64,000 nucleotides of DNA. Origin: Pseudazoarcus pumilus. Lineage in GTDB: Bacteria; Pseudomonadota; Gammaproteobacteria; Burkholderiales; Rhodocyclaceae. The notes beneath the pieces were generated by a model that worked only from the letters and a program-made list of their open reading frames with translations, searched no databases and was not told the origin of the DNA. This document shows, in pieces, positions 28,809 through 37,169 of the stretch. Both the position numbers and the translations under genes were made by a program. Within the stretch, counting starts at the first letter, position 1; the number at the start of each line of letters is the position of its first letter. The stretch covers positions 2,728,001 through 2,792,000 of the forward strand of contig NZ_CP025682.1 of the NCBI RefSeq assembly GCF_002872475.1. The letters run 5' to 3'.

Positions 28809-30353
28809 ATGTCTGATAGCAATCAGGGCGTCCTCGACGCCGGCTCGATGCCTCGGGACGAGGCCAGGGCCGGCGCCCAGGGCGGCAAGACGGTGCACAT
28901 TCCGGAGATCGAGAAACTCGAACTGCCGGACATGTCGCCGATCAGCATGTTCAAGCACTTCGGCCCCGGCCTGCTGCTGATGATGACCGGTATCGGTACC
29001 AGTCACCTCGTCACGGCACCGGTGGCCGGCGGTACGTTCAGCTTCGCGCTGCTGTGGTCGGTGCTGCTGGCCTATGTCATGAAGTACTACGGCTTCCAGA
29101 TGTCGTTCCGCTTCACCAACGCCACCGGCAAGTCGGTGATGGACGCGATGTGTACGACCAAGGGCAAATGGGCCATCTGGTATGTGCTGTTCGTGACCAT
29201 CGCGCAGTGCGCACTGGGCCAGGCCAGCCGTGTCGTCGCGACTGCGGCGGTGCTGTACTTCTTCTTCAGCGAGCACCTCGGCTGGGGGCTGGAGCTGTGG
29301 CACTACGGCGTGTTCGTCGGCGTCACCGCCTGCGCGCTGGTGCTCTCGGGCCAGTACAAGACGCTGGAGACGGTCACCAAGATCTTCGTGATCCTGCTGG
29401 TGCTGACCACGCTGTTCGTGTTCTTCTGGAATCCGCCTGCGCTGTCCGACTTCAGCTTCTTCATCATGCCGCACCCCGAATTCGGCTACTACCCGCCGGG
29501 CTCGCTGCTGATCCTGGCCGCGTTCCTGGGTCTGCTGCCGACCGGTCTGGACGTGGCACTGCAGTCGTCCGAGTGGGGCAAGGCCAAGAAGGCCGGCATG
29601 CCGATGCTGCGCAAGACGCTGGAAGAGCACGGCGTTGCGGGCAAGTTCGACTCGTTCAACCCGCGCGCCGAAGACCTGACGGTGCATGTGAACAAGCTCA
29701 GCCCGCACGGGCAGGAGTACTGCCGCCGCTGGTTCAAGATCGGCAACATGGACTTCGCCTTCGGCCACTGGGTGTCGTTCGTCATCGCCTCGATCTTCAT
29801 GATGCTGGCCGCGATGTACCTGTACCCGAGCGACGTGAAGGGTCGTGCCGTGATGGGCGAACTGGCCCGCATGTTCACCGAGTCGATCGGCCCGGGCATG
29901 ATGTATGTCTTCATCCTCGGCGCGCTCGCCGCGACTTACTCGACCGCGATCAACTACTTCGACGGCTGGCCGCGCGTGGTCGGTGCCTGCTGCCGCAACC
30001 TGTTCCGCAAGACCGCGGACCTGTCCGGCATCGAGGACCCGAGCCCGCAGGCGAAGAAGGCGTGGTACTCCGAGCACAACATCTACCGCATCACGATCAT
30101 CTACTCGCTGCTCGCCTCGACCGCCATCATCTACGGCTTCGAGCGTCCGGTGTTCCTGGTACTGATCGCATCCGCGATGACCCTGCTGTTCTCGCCGGTG
30201 ATCTTCTACTACATGTTCAAGTTCTGCCTGAACGTGATCCCGAAGACCGACAAGATCTACTATCCGGGCCATCTGGTGCGCAACTTCACCTGGCTGTGCT
30301 TCGTGCTGTTCACCGCGGCCACCCTGCTGGTGATCTACGTGAAGTTCTTCTGA
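28809..30353 (+). CDS. Nramp-related membrane transporter lacking the DPGN motif
   Basis: A 514-residue integral membrane protein with about eleven helices and a ~60-residue soluble N-terminus. The first helix region HFGPGLLLMMTGIGTSHLVTAPVAGG aligns with helix 1 of Nramp metal transporters, but where MntH has DPGN this protein has GTSH. The helix-6 region is LLPTGLDVALQSSEW, without the metal-binding Met-Pro-His. Both ligands for Mn/Fe are therefore missing, so the substrate may not be a divalent transition metal. A large loop (about 255-300) with charged residues follows helix 6. GGAGAG sits 9 bp before the ATG at 28809. A strong terminator follows the gene. Confidence 0.8.
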   Translation: MSDSNQGVLDAGSMPRDEARAGAQGGKTVHIPEIEKLELPDMSPISMFKHFGPGLLLMMTGIGTSHLVTAPVAGGTFSFALLWSVLLAYVMKYYGFQMSFRFTNATGKSVMDAMCTTKGKWAIWYVLFVTIAQCALGQASRVVATAAVLYFFFSEHLGWGLELWHYGVFVGVTACALVLSGQYKTLETVTKIFVILLVLTTLFVFFWNPPALSDFSFFIMPHPEFGYYPPGSLLILAAFLGLLPTGLDVALQSSEWGKAKKAGMPMLRKTLEEHGVAGKFDSFNPRAEDLTVHVNKLSPHGQEYCRRWFKIGNMDFAFGHWVSFVIASIFMMLAAMYLYPSDVKGRAVMGELARMFTESIGPGMMYVFILGALAATYSTAINYFDGWPRVVGACCRNLFRKTADLSGIEDPSPQAKKAWYSEHNIYRITIIYSLLASTAIIYGFERPVFLVLIASAMTLLFSPVIFYYMFKFCLNVIPKTDKIYYPGHLVRNFTWLCFVLFTAATLLVIYVKFF

Positions 30354-30387
30354 TGCCGACGCAGGGCCACCCGCCCTGCCGCGCATG

Positions 30388-30420
30388 AAAAAGCCCCGGG
30401 CGATCCCCGGGGCTTTTTTT
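30388..30420. terminator. bidirectional intrinsic terminator
   Basis: AAAAAGCCCCGGG, a short loop (CGAT) and CCCGGGGCTTTTTTT: a stable stem flanked by A-run and T-run, so it can serve both the transporter gene (+) and the convergent outer-membrane gene (-). Confidence 0.92.
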
Positions 30421-30439
30421 GTGCCGCCCGGCGACGCGA

Positions 30440-31213
30440 TCAGAAGCTGCGACGCAGCCCCAGCGACAGGCCATGGGTGCGCAGCCGCGCGCGCGTGCCG
30501 GCGATGTCGAGGTCGAAGCTCCCGGACGAGCGCACGATGGTCGCATCGCCATGGTCGCTGCGCACGCGGCCCAGATCCGTGTAACGCCAGGCCACGTCGA
30601 CGCTCCAGCCGGCATCGAGCGCAACGTTGACGCCTGCCGCGGCCATCCACGCGAAACCGGTGTGGCTGCCGCCGGAGACCGTCGTCGACGCGTTCGCACC
30701 CAGCCCCGGGAAACCATAACGCATGCTGCCGACACGGTTGCGCGCCAGCCCCACGCCGGCACCGACGAAGGGCTGGACACGACCGATGGGTGCCAGATCC
30801 ACATAGCCTGCCGCGAACAGCGCAGTCGAGCGCAGGCTGCCGCCGACCGGCTGCGGGCCGGCGACATTCAGAAAATTGGCCTGCCCGTCGAAGTCGAAAC
30901 CACGCCGATGGGTGAGCAGCAACTCGCCGCGCAGCATCGGCGAGAAGCGCCGACCGACAGCCACGTCGAACGCGTGTCCGTCGCCGAAGTCGCCACGCGC
31001 GCCGAGCGTGCGCCCGTCCCTGCCCGCCCCACAGCCGAACAGCGCCGGCGGCGCGGTGGCGGCGCAGTCGCGGTCGCGAAAATGCGCATCACGCGACCAT
31101 TCCGCAGCGACGCCCAAACGCACATAGGCGCCGTCCGCGGCCATGGACGGGGCGCTGGCGGCCAATGCCAGAACAGCGCCGCAAAACACCGGAAATCTTC
31201 GGGAAACCTTCAT
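30440..31213 (-). CDS. outer-membrane beta-barrel protein (opacity/OmpW-like)
   Basis: A 257-residue outer-membrane protein. A signal peptide (MKVSRRFPVFCGAVLALAAS, cleavage likely after SMA) is followed by alternating hydrophobic strands (YVRLGVAAEW, VQPFVGAGVGLAR, WSVDVAWRYTDLG) and a C-terminal phenylalanine (GLRRSF), the signal for barrel assembly. There are two cysteines in an early loop (RDCAATAPPALFGC), possibly a disulfide. The ATG at 31213 is chosen because the signal peptide starts exactly there. The ligand is unknown. It is terminated by the bidirectional terminator at 30388-30420. Confidence 0.85.
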   Translation of the reverse strand: MKVSRRFPVFCGAVLALAASAPSMAADGAYVRLGVAAEWSRDAHFRDRDCAATAPPALFGCGAGRDGRTLGARGDFGDGHAFDVAVGRRFSPMLRGELLLTHRRGFDFDGQANFLNVAGPQPVGGSLRSTALFAAGYVDLAPIGRVQPFVGAGVGLARNRVGSMRYGFPGLGANASTTVSGGSHTGFAWMAAAGVNVALDAGWSVDVAWRYTDLGRVRSDHGDATIVRSSGSFDLDIAGTRARLRTHGLSLGLRRSF

Positions 31214-31378
31214 GGAAAGCCTTGTGACAAACGGATGGAAGGCACGCCCTACGCGGGCATGGCGACGAGTGTCGCCGATCGTCGAACTCGCGGCAAACCC
31301 TTGCGCGCAGCGTGCTGCCATTTGTTGCACAATCGTCATTGCGCGGCGCAGCGCATTTTTCACAGGACAGCTACGACC

Positions 31379-32029
31379 ATGGGCGTCATCACCCGCAACA
31401 TCCTCACCGGCCTGATCACCATCCTGCCGGTCACGCTCACCATCTACCTGCTGTGGTGGCTGGTCGTATCGGCCGAGAACCTGCTCGGGCGACGTCTGCT
31501 CGCGGTGCTGCCCGACGGCATCTATCAGCCGGGCCTGGGCGTAGCCATCGGCCTGGTGCTGTGTTTCGTCGTCGGCCTGCTGATGCACACCTACGTGATG
31601 CAGCGCCTGGTCGAGTATGGTGAGACGCTCTTCCAGAAACTGCCGATCGTGCGCAGCATCTATCCGACCATCCGCGACTTCTTCGAATACTTCTCGCCGA
31701 TGCGCAAGAAGGACTTCCGTCAGGTGGTCGCGGTGAAGCTGCCCGAAACCGGACTGGAAGTGGTGGGCCTGGTCACCCAGACCGACCGCAACCGCATGCC
31801 CAGGAACTTCGGCGACGAGGGCAGCGTGCTCGTCTATCTGCCGATGAGCTACATGATCGGCGGCTACACCGCGGTCGTGCCGCGTGCCAACGTGCGCGAA
31901 CTCGACATCAGCATGGACGAGGCGATGCGCTTCATCCTCACCGCAGGCGTCACCGGCGTCGGCAACCAGCGCAAGAAGGTCAGCCGCCCCGAAGCCGTCA
32001 AAACCGCAAGCGAACAATCCAAGGCATGA
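31379..32029 (+). CDS. DUF502 membrane protein
   Basis: A 216-residue inner-membrane protein. Two helices at the N-terminus (about 10-32 and 55-75) are followed by conserved DUF502 features: LPIVRSIYPTIRDFFEYFSP, VGLVTQ, VLVYLPMSYMIGGYTAVVPRANVRELDISMDEAMRFILTAGV. Function is unknown; homologues are widespread in proteobacteria and related to plant COV1 proteins. The next gene overlaps by 4 bp. Confidence 0.9.
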   Translation: MGVITRNILTGLITILPVTLTIYLLWWLVVSAENLLGRRLLAVLPDGIYQPGLGVAIGLVLCFVVGLLMHTYVMQRLVEYGETLFQKLPIVRSIYPTIRDFFEYFSPMRKKDFRQVVAVKLPETGLEVVGLVTQTDRNRMPRNFGDEGSVLVYLPMSYMIGGYTAVVPRANVRELDISMDEAMRFILTAGVTGVGNQRKKVSRPEAVKTASEQSKA

Positions 32030-32547
32030 CCACGAGCCCCGCCCAGATCGAACCGCTGGACACCTTCCCCGCCGAGCCGCTGGTCAGCGCCGAAGGACAG
32101 GTGCTCGACGAATGGCTGGACCACAACGGCCACATGAACGTGGCTTACTACCTGCTGATCTTCGACCGCGCCACCGACCGCTTCCTGGCGATGCTCGGCA
32201 AGAACCCCGAATACATCCGCCGCACGCAGTGCTCCACATTCGCGCTCGAGATGCACCTGACCTACGATCGCGAACTGCGCCCGCGCGCGCCCTACGTGGT
32301 GCACACGCGACTCGTCGACCACGACCACAAGCGCGTGCATCTGCTGCATTCGATGCATCACGCCGAGGAAGGCTGGCTGGCCGCGACCAACGAATCGATC
32401 ACCATGCACATCGACCTGCGCGCACGCCGCTCCGCGCCCTTCCCGCCCGAGATCACGACGCGGCTGGACGTGCTCGCCGCAGCGCATGCCGGCCTGCCGC
32501 CCGACGACCACATCGGCCGGCGCATCGGCATACGGCGGCGCGGCTGA
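32026..32547 (+). CDS. hotdog-fold thioesterase
   Basis: A 173-residue protein of the 4HBT-like thioesterase family. The catalytic segment WLDHNGHMNVAYYLLIFDRATD carries the Asp-His-Asn-Gly arrangement of the hotdog helix, and the later strand pattern (LRPRAPYVVHTRLVDHDHKRVHLLHSM) fits. The same domain is found fused to carnitine 3-dehydrogenases, so a betainyl-CoA or similar acyl-CoA substrate is possible. ATGA overlap with the DUF502 gene shows coupling. Confidence 0.8.
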   Translation: MTTSPAQIEPLDTFPAEPLVSAEGQVLDEWLDHNGHMNVAYYLLIFDRATDRFLAMLGKNPEYIRRTQCSTFALEMHLTYDRELRPRAPYVVHTRLVDHDHKRVHLLHSMHHAEEGWLAATNESITMHIDLRARRSAPFPPEITTRLDVLAAAHAGLPPDDHIGRRIGIRRRG

Positions 32548-32628
32548 GCCCTGCGGACAATCACGGATTCGCCGCAGGGGCGCTCTTGCTACACTGCGGC
32601 GAACATCCCCGCGACCCCGGAGCGCACC

Positions 32629-33456
32629 ATGTCCGACACCCGCAGCACCGCCGACACCACGAGCGAGGACACGGCCAGAAAGGCCACCCGCCCGCGCGTC
32701 GGCCTGTTCGCCACCTGTCTGATGAACGTCTTTCGCCCGAGCGTGGGCTTTGCCAGCGTCAAGCTGCTCGAAGAGGCCGGCTGTCAGGTCGAGGTGCCCG
32801 ACGCGCAGACCTGTTGCGGCCAGCCCGGCTACAACAGCGGCGACTCCGACTCGGCACGCGCACTCGCGCGCCAGGTGATCGAGACCTTCGAGAACTTCGA
32901 ATACGTGGTCGGCCCTTCCGGCTCGTGCATGGCGACCATCCGCCACGACTACCCGGTGCTGTTCGCGGACGACGCGCCCTGGCGCGAGCGCGCCGAGCGC
33001 CTCGCCGCCAAGAGCTGGGAACTGACTGCCTTCCTGCACGACGTGCTCGGCGCGAAGATCCCGGAGGGCGCGCGCTTCGCCCACGCCGCGACCTACCACG
33101 ATTCTTGCTCCGGCTTGCGCGGACTGGGCATCAAGGGCCAGCCGCGTGCGCTGCTCGCCGGGGTCGACGGCCTCAATCTGCGTGAGATGGAGGACACCGA
33201 GGTGTGCTGCGGCTTCGGCGGCACATTCTGCGTGAAGTACCCCGAAATCTCGACCAAGATGGTCGATGACAAGATCCGCAACGCGCTCGATACCGGCGCC
33301 GAGGTGCTGCTGGGCGGCGACCTGGGCTGTCTGATGAACATCGCCGGACGCCTCAAGCGCATCAACGCACCGTTGCGCGTGTATCACGTCGCCGAGGTGC
33401 TGGCCGGCATGGCGAGCGGCCCGGGCATTGCTGATGCCCGCAAGGAGAGCAAGTAA
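32629..33456 (+). CDS. lutA: LutA, lactate oxidation iron-sulfur subunit
   Basis: Part of the LutABC complex that oxidises L-lactate to pyruvate independently of LldD. The 275-residue protein has two CCG (cysteine-rich) domains: QTCCGQPGYNSG near residue 62 and EVCCGFGGTFCVKYP near 195, each with an upstream Cys (LFATCLM and YHDSC), as needed for iron-sulfur or heterodisulfide-type centres. The stop overlaps the lutB start by 1 bp. Confidence 0.94.
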   Translation: MSDTRSTADTTSEDTARKATRPRVGLFATCLMNVFRPSVGFASVKLLEEAGCQVEVPDAQTCCGQPGYNSGDSDSARALARQVIETFENFEYVVGPSGSCMATIRHDYPVLFADDAPWRERAERLAAKSWELTAFLHDVLGAKIPEGARFAHAATYHDSCSGLRGLGIKGQPRALLAGVDGLNLREMEDTEVCCGFGGTFCVKYPEISTKMVDDKIRNALDTGAEVLLGGDLGCLMNIAGRLKRINAPLRVYHVAEVLAGMASGPGIADARKESK

Positions 33457-34865
33457 TGGAGATTCGTTCCCGCGAGTTCAAGCAGCGTTCGGTCTTCGCG
33501 ATCCACGACGCCAACCTGCAGAGCGCGCTCGATCGCGCGCGCGACGGCTTCATCGGCACGCGCGCCGCGCGCGCGGCCGAACTGCCCGAGTTCGAGCAGT
33601 TGCGCGAGGAAGCCAAGGGGCTGAAGAACCACATCCTGGAGCACCTCGACCACTACCTCGAGAAGTACGAGGCGGCGGTCACGGCCGCCGGCGGTCACGT
33701 GCACTGGGCACGCGACGCCGCCGAGGCGCGGCGCATCGTGCTCGAGATCTGCAAGCGTCACGACGCGAAGACGGTGACCAAGGGCAAATCCATGATCTCC
33801 GAGGAGATCGGCCTGAACGAGGCGCTGATCGCCAACGGCATGGAGGTGGTCGAGACCGATCTGGGCGAGTACATCATCCAGCTCGCCGAGGAGCCACCCT
33901 CGCACATCATCGCGCCCGCCGTACACAAGACCAAGAAGCAGATCACCGAACTGTTCGCCGCGCACCACGACCGCCCGCCCAAGACCTCGGTACCCGATCT
34001 GGTCAACGAGGCGCGCGAGATGCTGCGCGGCAAGTTCTTCGCGGCCGACGTGGGCATCACCGGCGGCAACTTCCTGATCGCCGAGACCGGCTCTTCGGTG
34101 ATCGTCACCAACGAGGGCAACGGCGACCTCACACAGACGCTGGCCAGGGTGCACATCGTCACCTCGAGCATCGAGAAGGTCGTGCCCACGCTCGACGACG
34201 CCACGCTGCTGCTGCGTCTGCTCGCGCGCAGCGCCACCGGCCAGGAAACCGAGACCTACACCACCTTCTCGACCGGCCCGCGTCGCGAGGGCGACATCGA
34301 CGGCCCCGAGGAATACCACGTGGTGCTCGTCGACAACGGCCGCTCGAAGATGCTGGGCGGGCGTTTTCGCGAGATGCTGCGCTGCATCCGCTGCGGCGCG
34401 TGCATGAACCACTGCCCGGTGTACGGCTCGGTCGGCGGCCATGCCTACGGCTGGGTCTATCCGGGGCCGATGGGCTCGGTACTCACGCCGCTGATCAAGG
34501 GCCTGGACAATTCCTACGATCTGCCCAACGCATGCACGCTCAACGGCCGCTGCGCCTCGGTATGCCCGGTCAAGATCCCGCTGCCCGACCTGCTGCGCGA
34601 GCTGCGCCACATGCAGCATCAGCGCGAACTCTCGCCCCCCACGCAGCGCCACGCGCTGGCGCTGTGGCGCTTCGCCGCGACGCGGCCCAAGCTCTACCAC
34701 TTCGGCGAGCGCATCGCCACCCGCGCGCTGGCGCTGGCCGGCCGAACGAAGGGGCGCATCCGCCGCATGCCGTTCGCCGCCGGCTGGACCGACACGCGCG
34801 ACCTGCCCGCACCGACCGGCAAGACCTTCATCGACCAGTGGAAAGCCAGGAGGGGCCAGAAATGA
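33456..34865 (+). CDS. lutB: LutB, iron-sulfur and LUD-domain subunit
   Basis: A 469-residue subunit of the lactate-oxidising complex. The N-terminal LUD domain (GKSMISEEIGLNEALIANG, VGITGGNFLIAETGSSVIVTNEGNGDL) is followed by a ferredoxin part with two [4Fe-4S] motifs: CIRCGACMNHCPVYG (about 311-325) and CTLNGRCASVCPVKIP (about 358-373), then a helical tail (LLRELRHMQHQR). All cluster cysteines are present. GGAG lies before the start. It is the middle gene of a tight lutABC operon. Confidence 0.95.
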   Translation: MEIRSREFKQRSVFAIHDANLQSALDRARDGFIGTRAARAAELPEFEQLREEAKGLKNHILEHLDHYLEKYEAAVTAAGGHVHWARDAAEARRIVLEICKRHDAKTVTKGKSMISEEIGLNEALIANGMEVVETDLGEYIIQLAEEPPSHIIAPAVHKTKKQITELFAAHHDRPPKTSVPDLVNEAREMLRGKFFAADVGITGGNFLIAETGSSVIVTNEGNGDLTQTLARVHIVTSSIEKVVPTLDDATLLLRLLARSATGQETETYTTFSTGPRREGDIDGPEEYHVVLVDNGRSKMLGGRFREMLRCIRCGACMNHCPVYGSVGGHAYGWVYPGPMGSVLTPLIKGLDNSYDLPNACTLNGRCASVCPVKIPLPDLLRELRHMQHQRELSPPTQRHALALWRFAATRPKLYHFGERIATRALALAGRTKGRIRRMPFAAGWTDTRDLPAPTGKTFIDQWKARRGQK

Positions 34866-35497
34866 CGAGCGCCCGCGAAGCCATCCTCGGCGCGGTGCGC
34901 GCCTCGCTCGGGCGCGGCGCGCTCGACGACGCGCAGCGCGCCGAACTCGACGCGCGCATTCCGGCCCACACCCGCCCTGCACAGGACGAGGACCCGGTGG
35001 AACGGTTCAAACGCAAGTTCGAAAGCCGCTCCGGCACCGTCGTGCGCATCGACAGCGCCGACCAGATCGTCGCGACCGTCGAGGCCTACCGCGCCGCCCA
35101 CGACCTGAAGAAGAAGATCGCGGTCGGCGGCGCGCTGCGCGAACTCAAATGGCCGCGCGGCTGGCACAAGCACCACGACCCGGCCGGCATCGACGAGGCC
35201 TTGTCGCTGACCACCTGCTTTTCAGCCGTGGCGGAAACCGGCAGCCTGGTCTTCGCCTCCGGCCCCGACAACCCCATCACGCACAACTTCGTGCCGGACG
35301 ATCATATCGTCGTGCTGGAAGCGAAGCAGATCGTCGACCGCTTCGAGGACGCCTGGGCCCTGTTGCGAAAACGCGACGCAGGCATGCCCCGCGCCACCAA
35401 CATTGTTTCAGGGCCGTCACGCACCGCAGACGTCGAGCAGACCATCCAGCTCGGCGCGCACGGGCCGCGGCGGGTGCATGTGATCCTGATCGGCTGA
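34862..35497 (+). CDS. lutC: LutC, LUD-domain subunit
   Basis: A 211-residue LUD-domain protein, third subunit of the lactate utilisation complex. Typical elements are REAILGAVRASLGR at the start, the central AVAETGSLVFASG, the strand VPDDHIVVLEAKQIVDRFEDAW, and the end SGPSRTADVEQTIQLGAHGPRRVHVILIG. The ATG overlaps the lutB stop (ATGA). Confidence 0.95.
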   Translation: MTSAREAILGAVRASLGRGALDDAQRAELDARIPAHTRPAQDEDPVERFKRKFESRSGTVVRIDSADQIVATVEAYRAAHDLKKKIAVGGALRELKWPRGWHKHHDPAGIDEALSLTTCFSAVAETGSLVFASGPDNPITHNFVPDDHIVVLEAKQIVDRFEDAWALLRKRDAGMPRATNIVSGPSRTADVEQTIQLGAHGPRRVHVILIG

Positions 35498-35554
35498 ACC
35501 GCCCGCGGACCGCTCCGAAACGCCCTGACACACTCGAAACATCCGGCATCAACC

Positions 35555-35572
35555 TATTACAGCGCCGTAATA
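35555..35572. promoter_or_regulatory. TATTAC-N6-GTAATA inverted repeat, putative operator
   Basis: A perfect 6+6 inverted repeat with spacer AGCGCC, 70 bp upstream of the secreted His-rich protein gene. A TAGATT hexamer at 35583 could be a -10 box. The placement fits an operator overlapping or just upstream of the -35 region; the binding protein is unknown. Confidence 0.5.
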
Positions 35573-35642
35573 CGCGCTCTCCTAGATTGAACTCATGGCG
35601 CGCGGCACCCTCGTCGCGCGCCCGGCTCACCGGGAGAGACCG

Positions 35643-36008
35643 ATGAAAGCGAAACCGTCCGTCCGTCAGCTCGTCGTCGCGCTCGTCGCGGGCGGCACGC
35701 TGCTTGCCGCCGCGGTGCCGGCACTGGCCGGCGACCGGGATCACCGGCGTTACGACAACCGCCATGAGTACCGCTACGACAAGCATGAGCGATACAACAA
35801 ATACGACCGCCACAAGTACGAGCGCCGTGCCGAGCATCGCGACCATTACAGGCCGGGATATCGCCACGATCATCGCGGCAAGTCCACGGTGGTGTATCGC
35901 TACTACCATCCGCGCGTGATCCACTACTCGCCGCCGCCGCGCGTGGTGTATCGCTACGACCCGGGGGTGGTCGTGCACGTGCCGCCCATCGTGTTCCGCA
36001 TCAACTGA
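35643..36008 (+). CDS. small secreted His/Tyr/Arg-rich protein
   Basis: A 121-residue exported protein: signal peptide (residues 1-29, ending VPALA-GD), then a very unusual stretch (30-80) made almost only of Arg, His, Tyr, Asp, Lys and Glu (for example YDNRHEYRYDKHERYNKYDR), then a Tyr/Pro/Val tail (YRYYHPRVIHYSPPPRVVYRY) ending IVFRIN. I do not recognise a named family; the composition would suit metal or polyanion binding in the periplasm. GGGAGAG precedes the ATG. The last 8 bp overlap the end of the convergent acpH gene. Confidence 0.65.
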   Translation: MKAKPSVRQLVVALVAGGTLLAAAVPALAGDRDHRRYDNRHEYRYDKHERYNKYDRHKYERRAEHRDHYRPGYRHDHRGKSTVVYRYYHPRVIHYSPPPRVVYRYDPGVVVHVPPIVFRIN

Positions 36009-36591
36009 GACGAGCCGCCCGCTGCGCCTCGACGAAATCGCTCGCGGTGGGCAGGAAGGCGCGAAAGTCGGCTTCGAAGCCGGCGTAATCCGCATGCAAC
36101 ACGGCGCCTGAGCCTGTCAGCAGATGCGGCCGGCTCAGGCGTCTTGCCATGCGGTCCAGCGCATACGCCACCGACTCGGCGTCGCGGTAGGAGGTGAACC
36201 AGTCGTCGCCGGCCATCACCGGCAACAGCGTGGCCAGTCGCGGCGGCAGAATGGCGCCATGATCGGCCATCAGCCGATAGGCGCCAGCGGTGAAGTCCTC
36301 CAGCGGCCAATCGTGGAACTCGTGCCAGTGCCGCGCCAGAAAGTGATCGTAGAACATGTCGACGAGGATGCCGGCCACGCGCCGGCGCGTGGCCGGCACG
36401 CGCGCGCGGCTCGCCATGAAGGCCGGGTGGGTGTCGGCGAAACTGTCGATCGCGCGATGCAGACGTACGCCCTCGGCCACATCGGCGGGCAGGCCGGCCG
36501 GAAGCGGGCCTTTGACGAAATCACCGATCAGCCCCCCCAGCCGGTCGGCCGGCGAGTCGCCGGCAAGCCAGGCATGTGCGAGGAAATTCAT
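36001..36591 (-). CDS. acpH: acyl carrier protein phosphodiesterase (AcpH-like)
   Basis: Removes the phosphopantetheine arm from acyl carrier protein. The 196-residue protein begins MNFLAHAWLAGDSPADRLGGLIGDFVKG, the AcpH signature, and continues GVRLHRAIDSFADTHPAF and ILVDMFYDHFLARHW, with HD-domain-like histidines and aspartates. Length matches E. coli AcpH (193). The start overlaps the tag stop (ATGA); it ends the - strand cluster that begins at 42795. Confidence 0.92.
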   Translation of the reverse strand: MNFLAHAWLAGDSPADRLGGLIGDFVKGPLPAGLPADVAEGVRLHRAIDSFADTHPAFMASRARVPATRRRVAGILVDMFYDHFLARHWHEFHDWPLEDFTAGAYRLMADHGAILPPRLATLLPVMAGDDWFTSYRDAESVAYALDRMARRLSRPHLLTGSGAVLHADYAGFEADFRAFLPTASDFVEAQRAARLS

Positions 36592-37169
36592 TGCGCCAGC
36601 TTCGCCACCTCGGCGTGGCGGAAGCAGTCCGCAACATGGTCGTTGACCATGCCGGTGGCCTGCATGTGGGCGTAGCAGATGGTCGAGCCGACGAACTTGA
36701 AGCCACGCGCCTTGAGCGCCTTGGCCATCGCGTCCGATTCGGGCGTGGTGGCCGGCACGTCGGCGAGCCGCGGCCAGGCATTCTGGCGCGGCGCTCCACC
36801 GACGAACCCCCACAGCCATGCGACCGGATCGATGCCGGCCTCGCGCAGTTCCAGCCATGCACGAGCGTTGCCGATGGCGGCGTCGACCTTGGCGCGGTTG
36901 CGGATGATGCCGGCGTCCGCGAGCAGCGCGGCGCGTTTGGCCTCGTCGTAGCGTGCGATGCGATCGGGGTCGAAACCGTCGAAGACCTCGCGGTAGCGTG
37001 CGCGCTTTTTCAGCACCGTGATCCACGCGAGGCCCGCCTGCATGCCTTCGAGCAGCAGAAACTCGAACATCGTGCGCTCATCCGTGACCGGCACGCCCCA
37101 CTCGGTGTCGTGGTAGGCGACGTACAGCGGGTCCGAACCCGCCCAGCCGCAGCGCGTGCTCTCAGTCAT
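36588..37169 (-). CDS. tag: DNA-3-methyladenine glycosylase I
   Basis: Excises 3-methyladenine from alkylated DNA. The 193-residue protein has the Tag hallmarks CGWAGSDPLYVAYHDTEWGVPV, FEFLLLEGMQAGLAW, and the zinc-binding residues spread between the N-terminal Cys and His and the C-terminal motif CYAHMQATGMVNDHVADCFRH. The start ATG overlaps the end of the PRPP synthetase gene by 8 bp; a start further upstream has no support. Confidence 0.95.
   Translation of the reverse strand: MTESTRCGWAGSDPLYVAYHDTEWGVPVTDERTMFEFLLLEGMQAGLAWITVLKKRARYREVFDGFDPDRIARYDEAKRAALLADAGIIRNRAKVDAAIGNARAWLELREAGIDPVAWLWGFVGGAPRQNAWPRLADVPATTPESDAMAKALKARGFKFVGSTICYAHMQATGMVNDHVADCFRHAEVAKLAQ

Noticed and set aside
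31214-32017. Extension of the outer-membrane protein to a 525-residue frame
   Set aside because: The signal peptide begins at the ATG at 31213. The upstream part is opposite the DUF502 gene.
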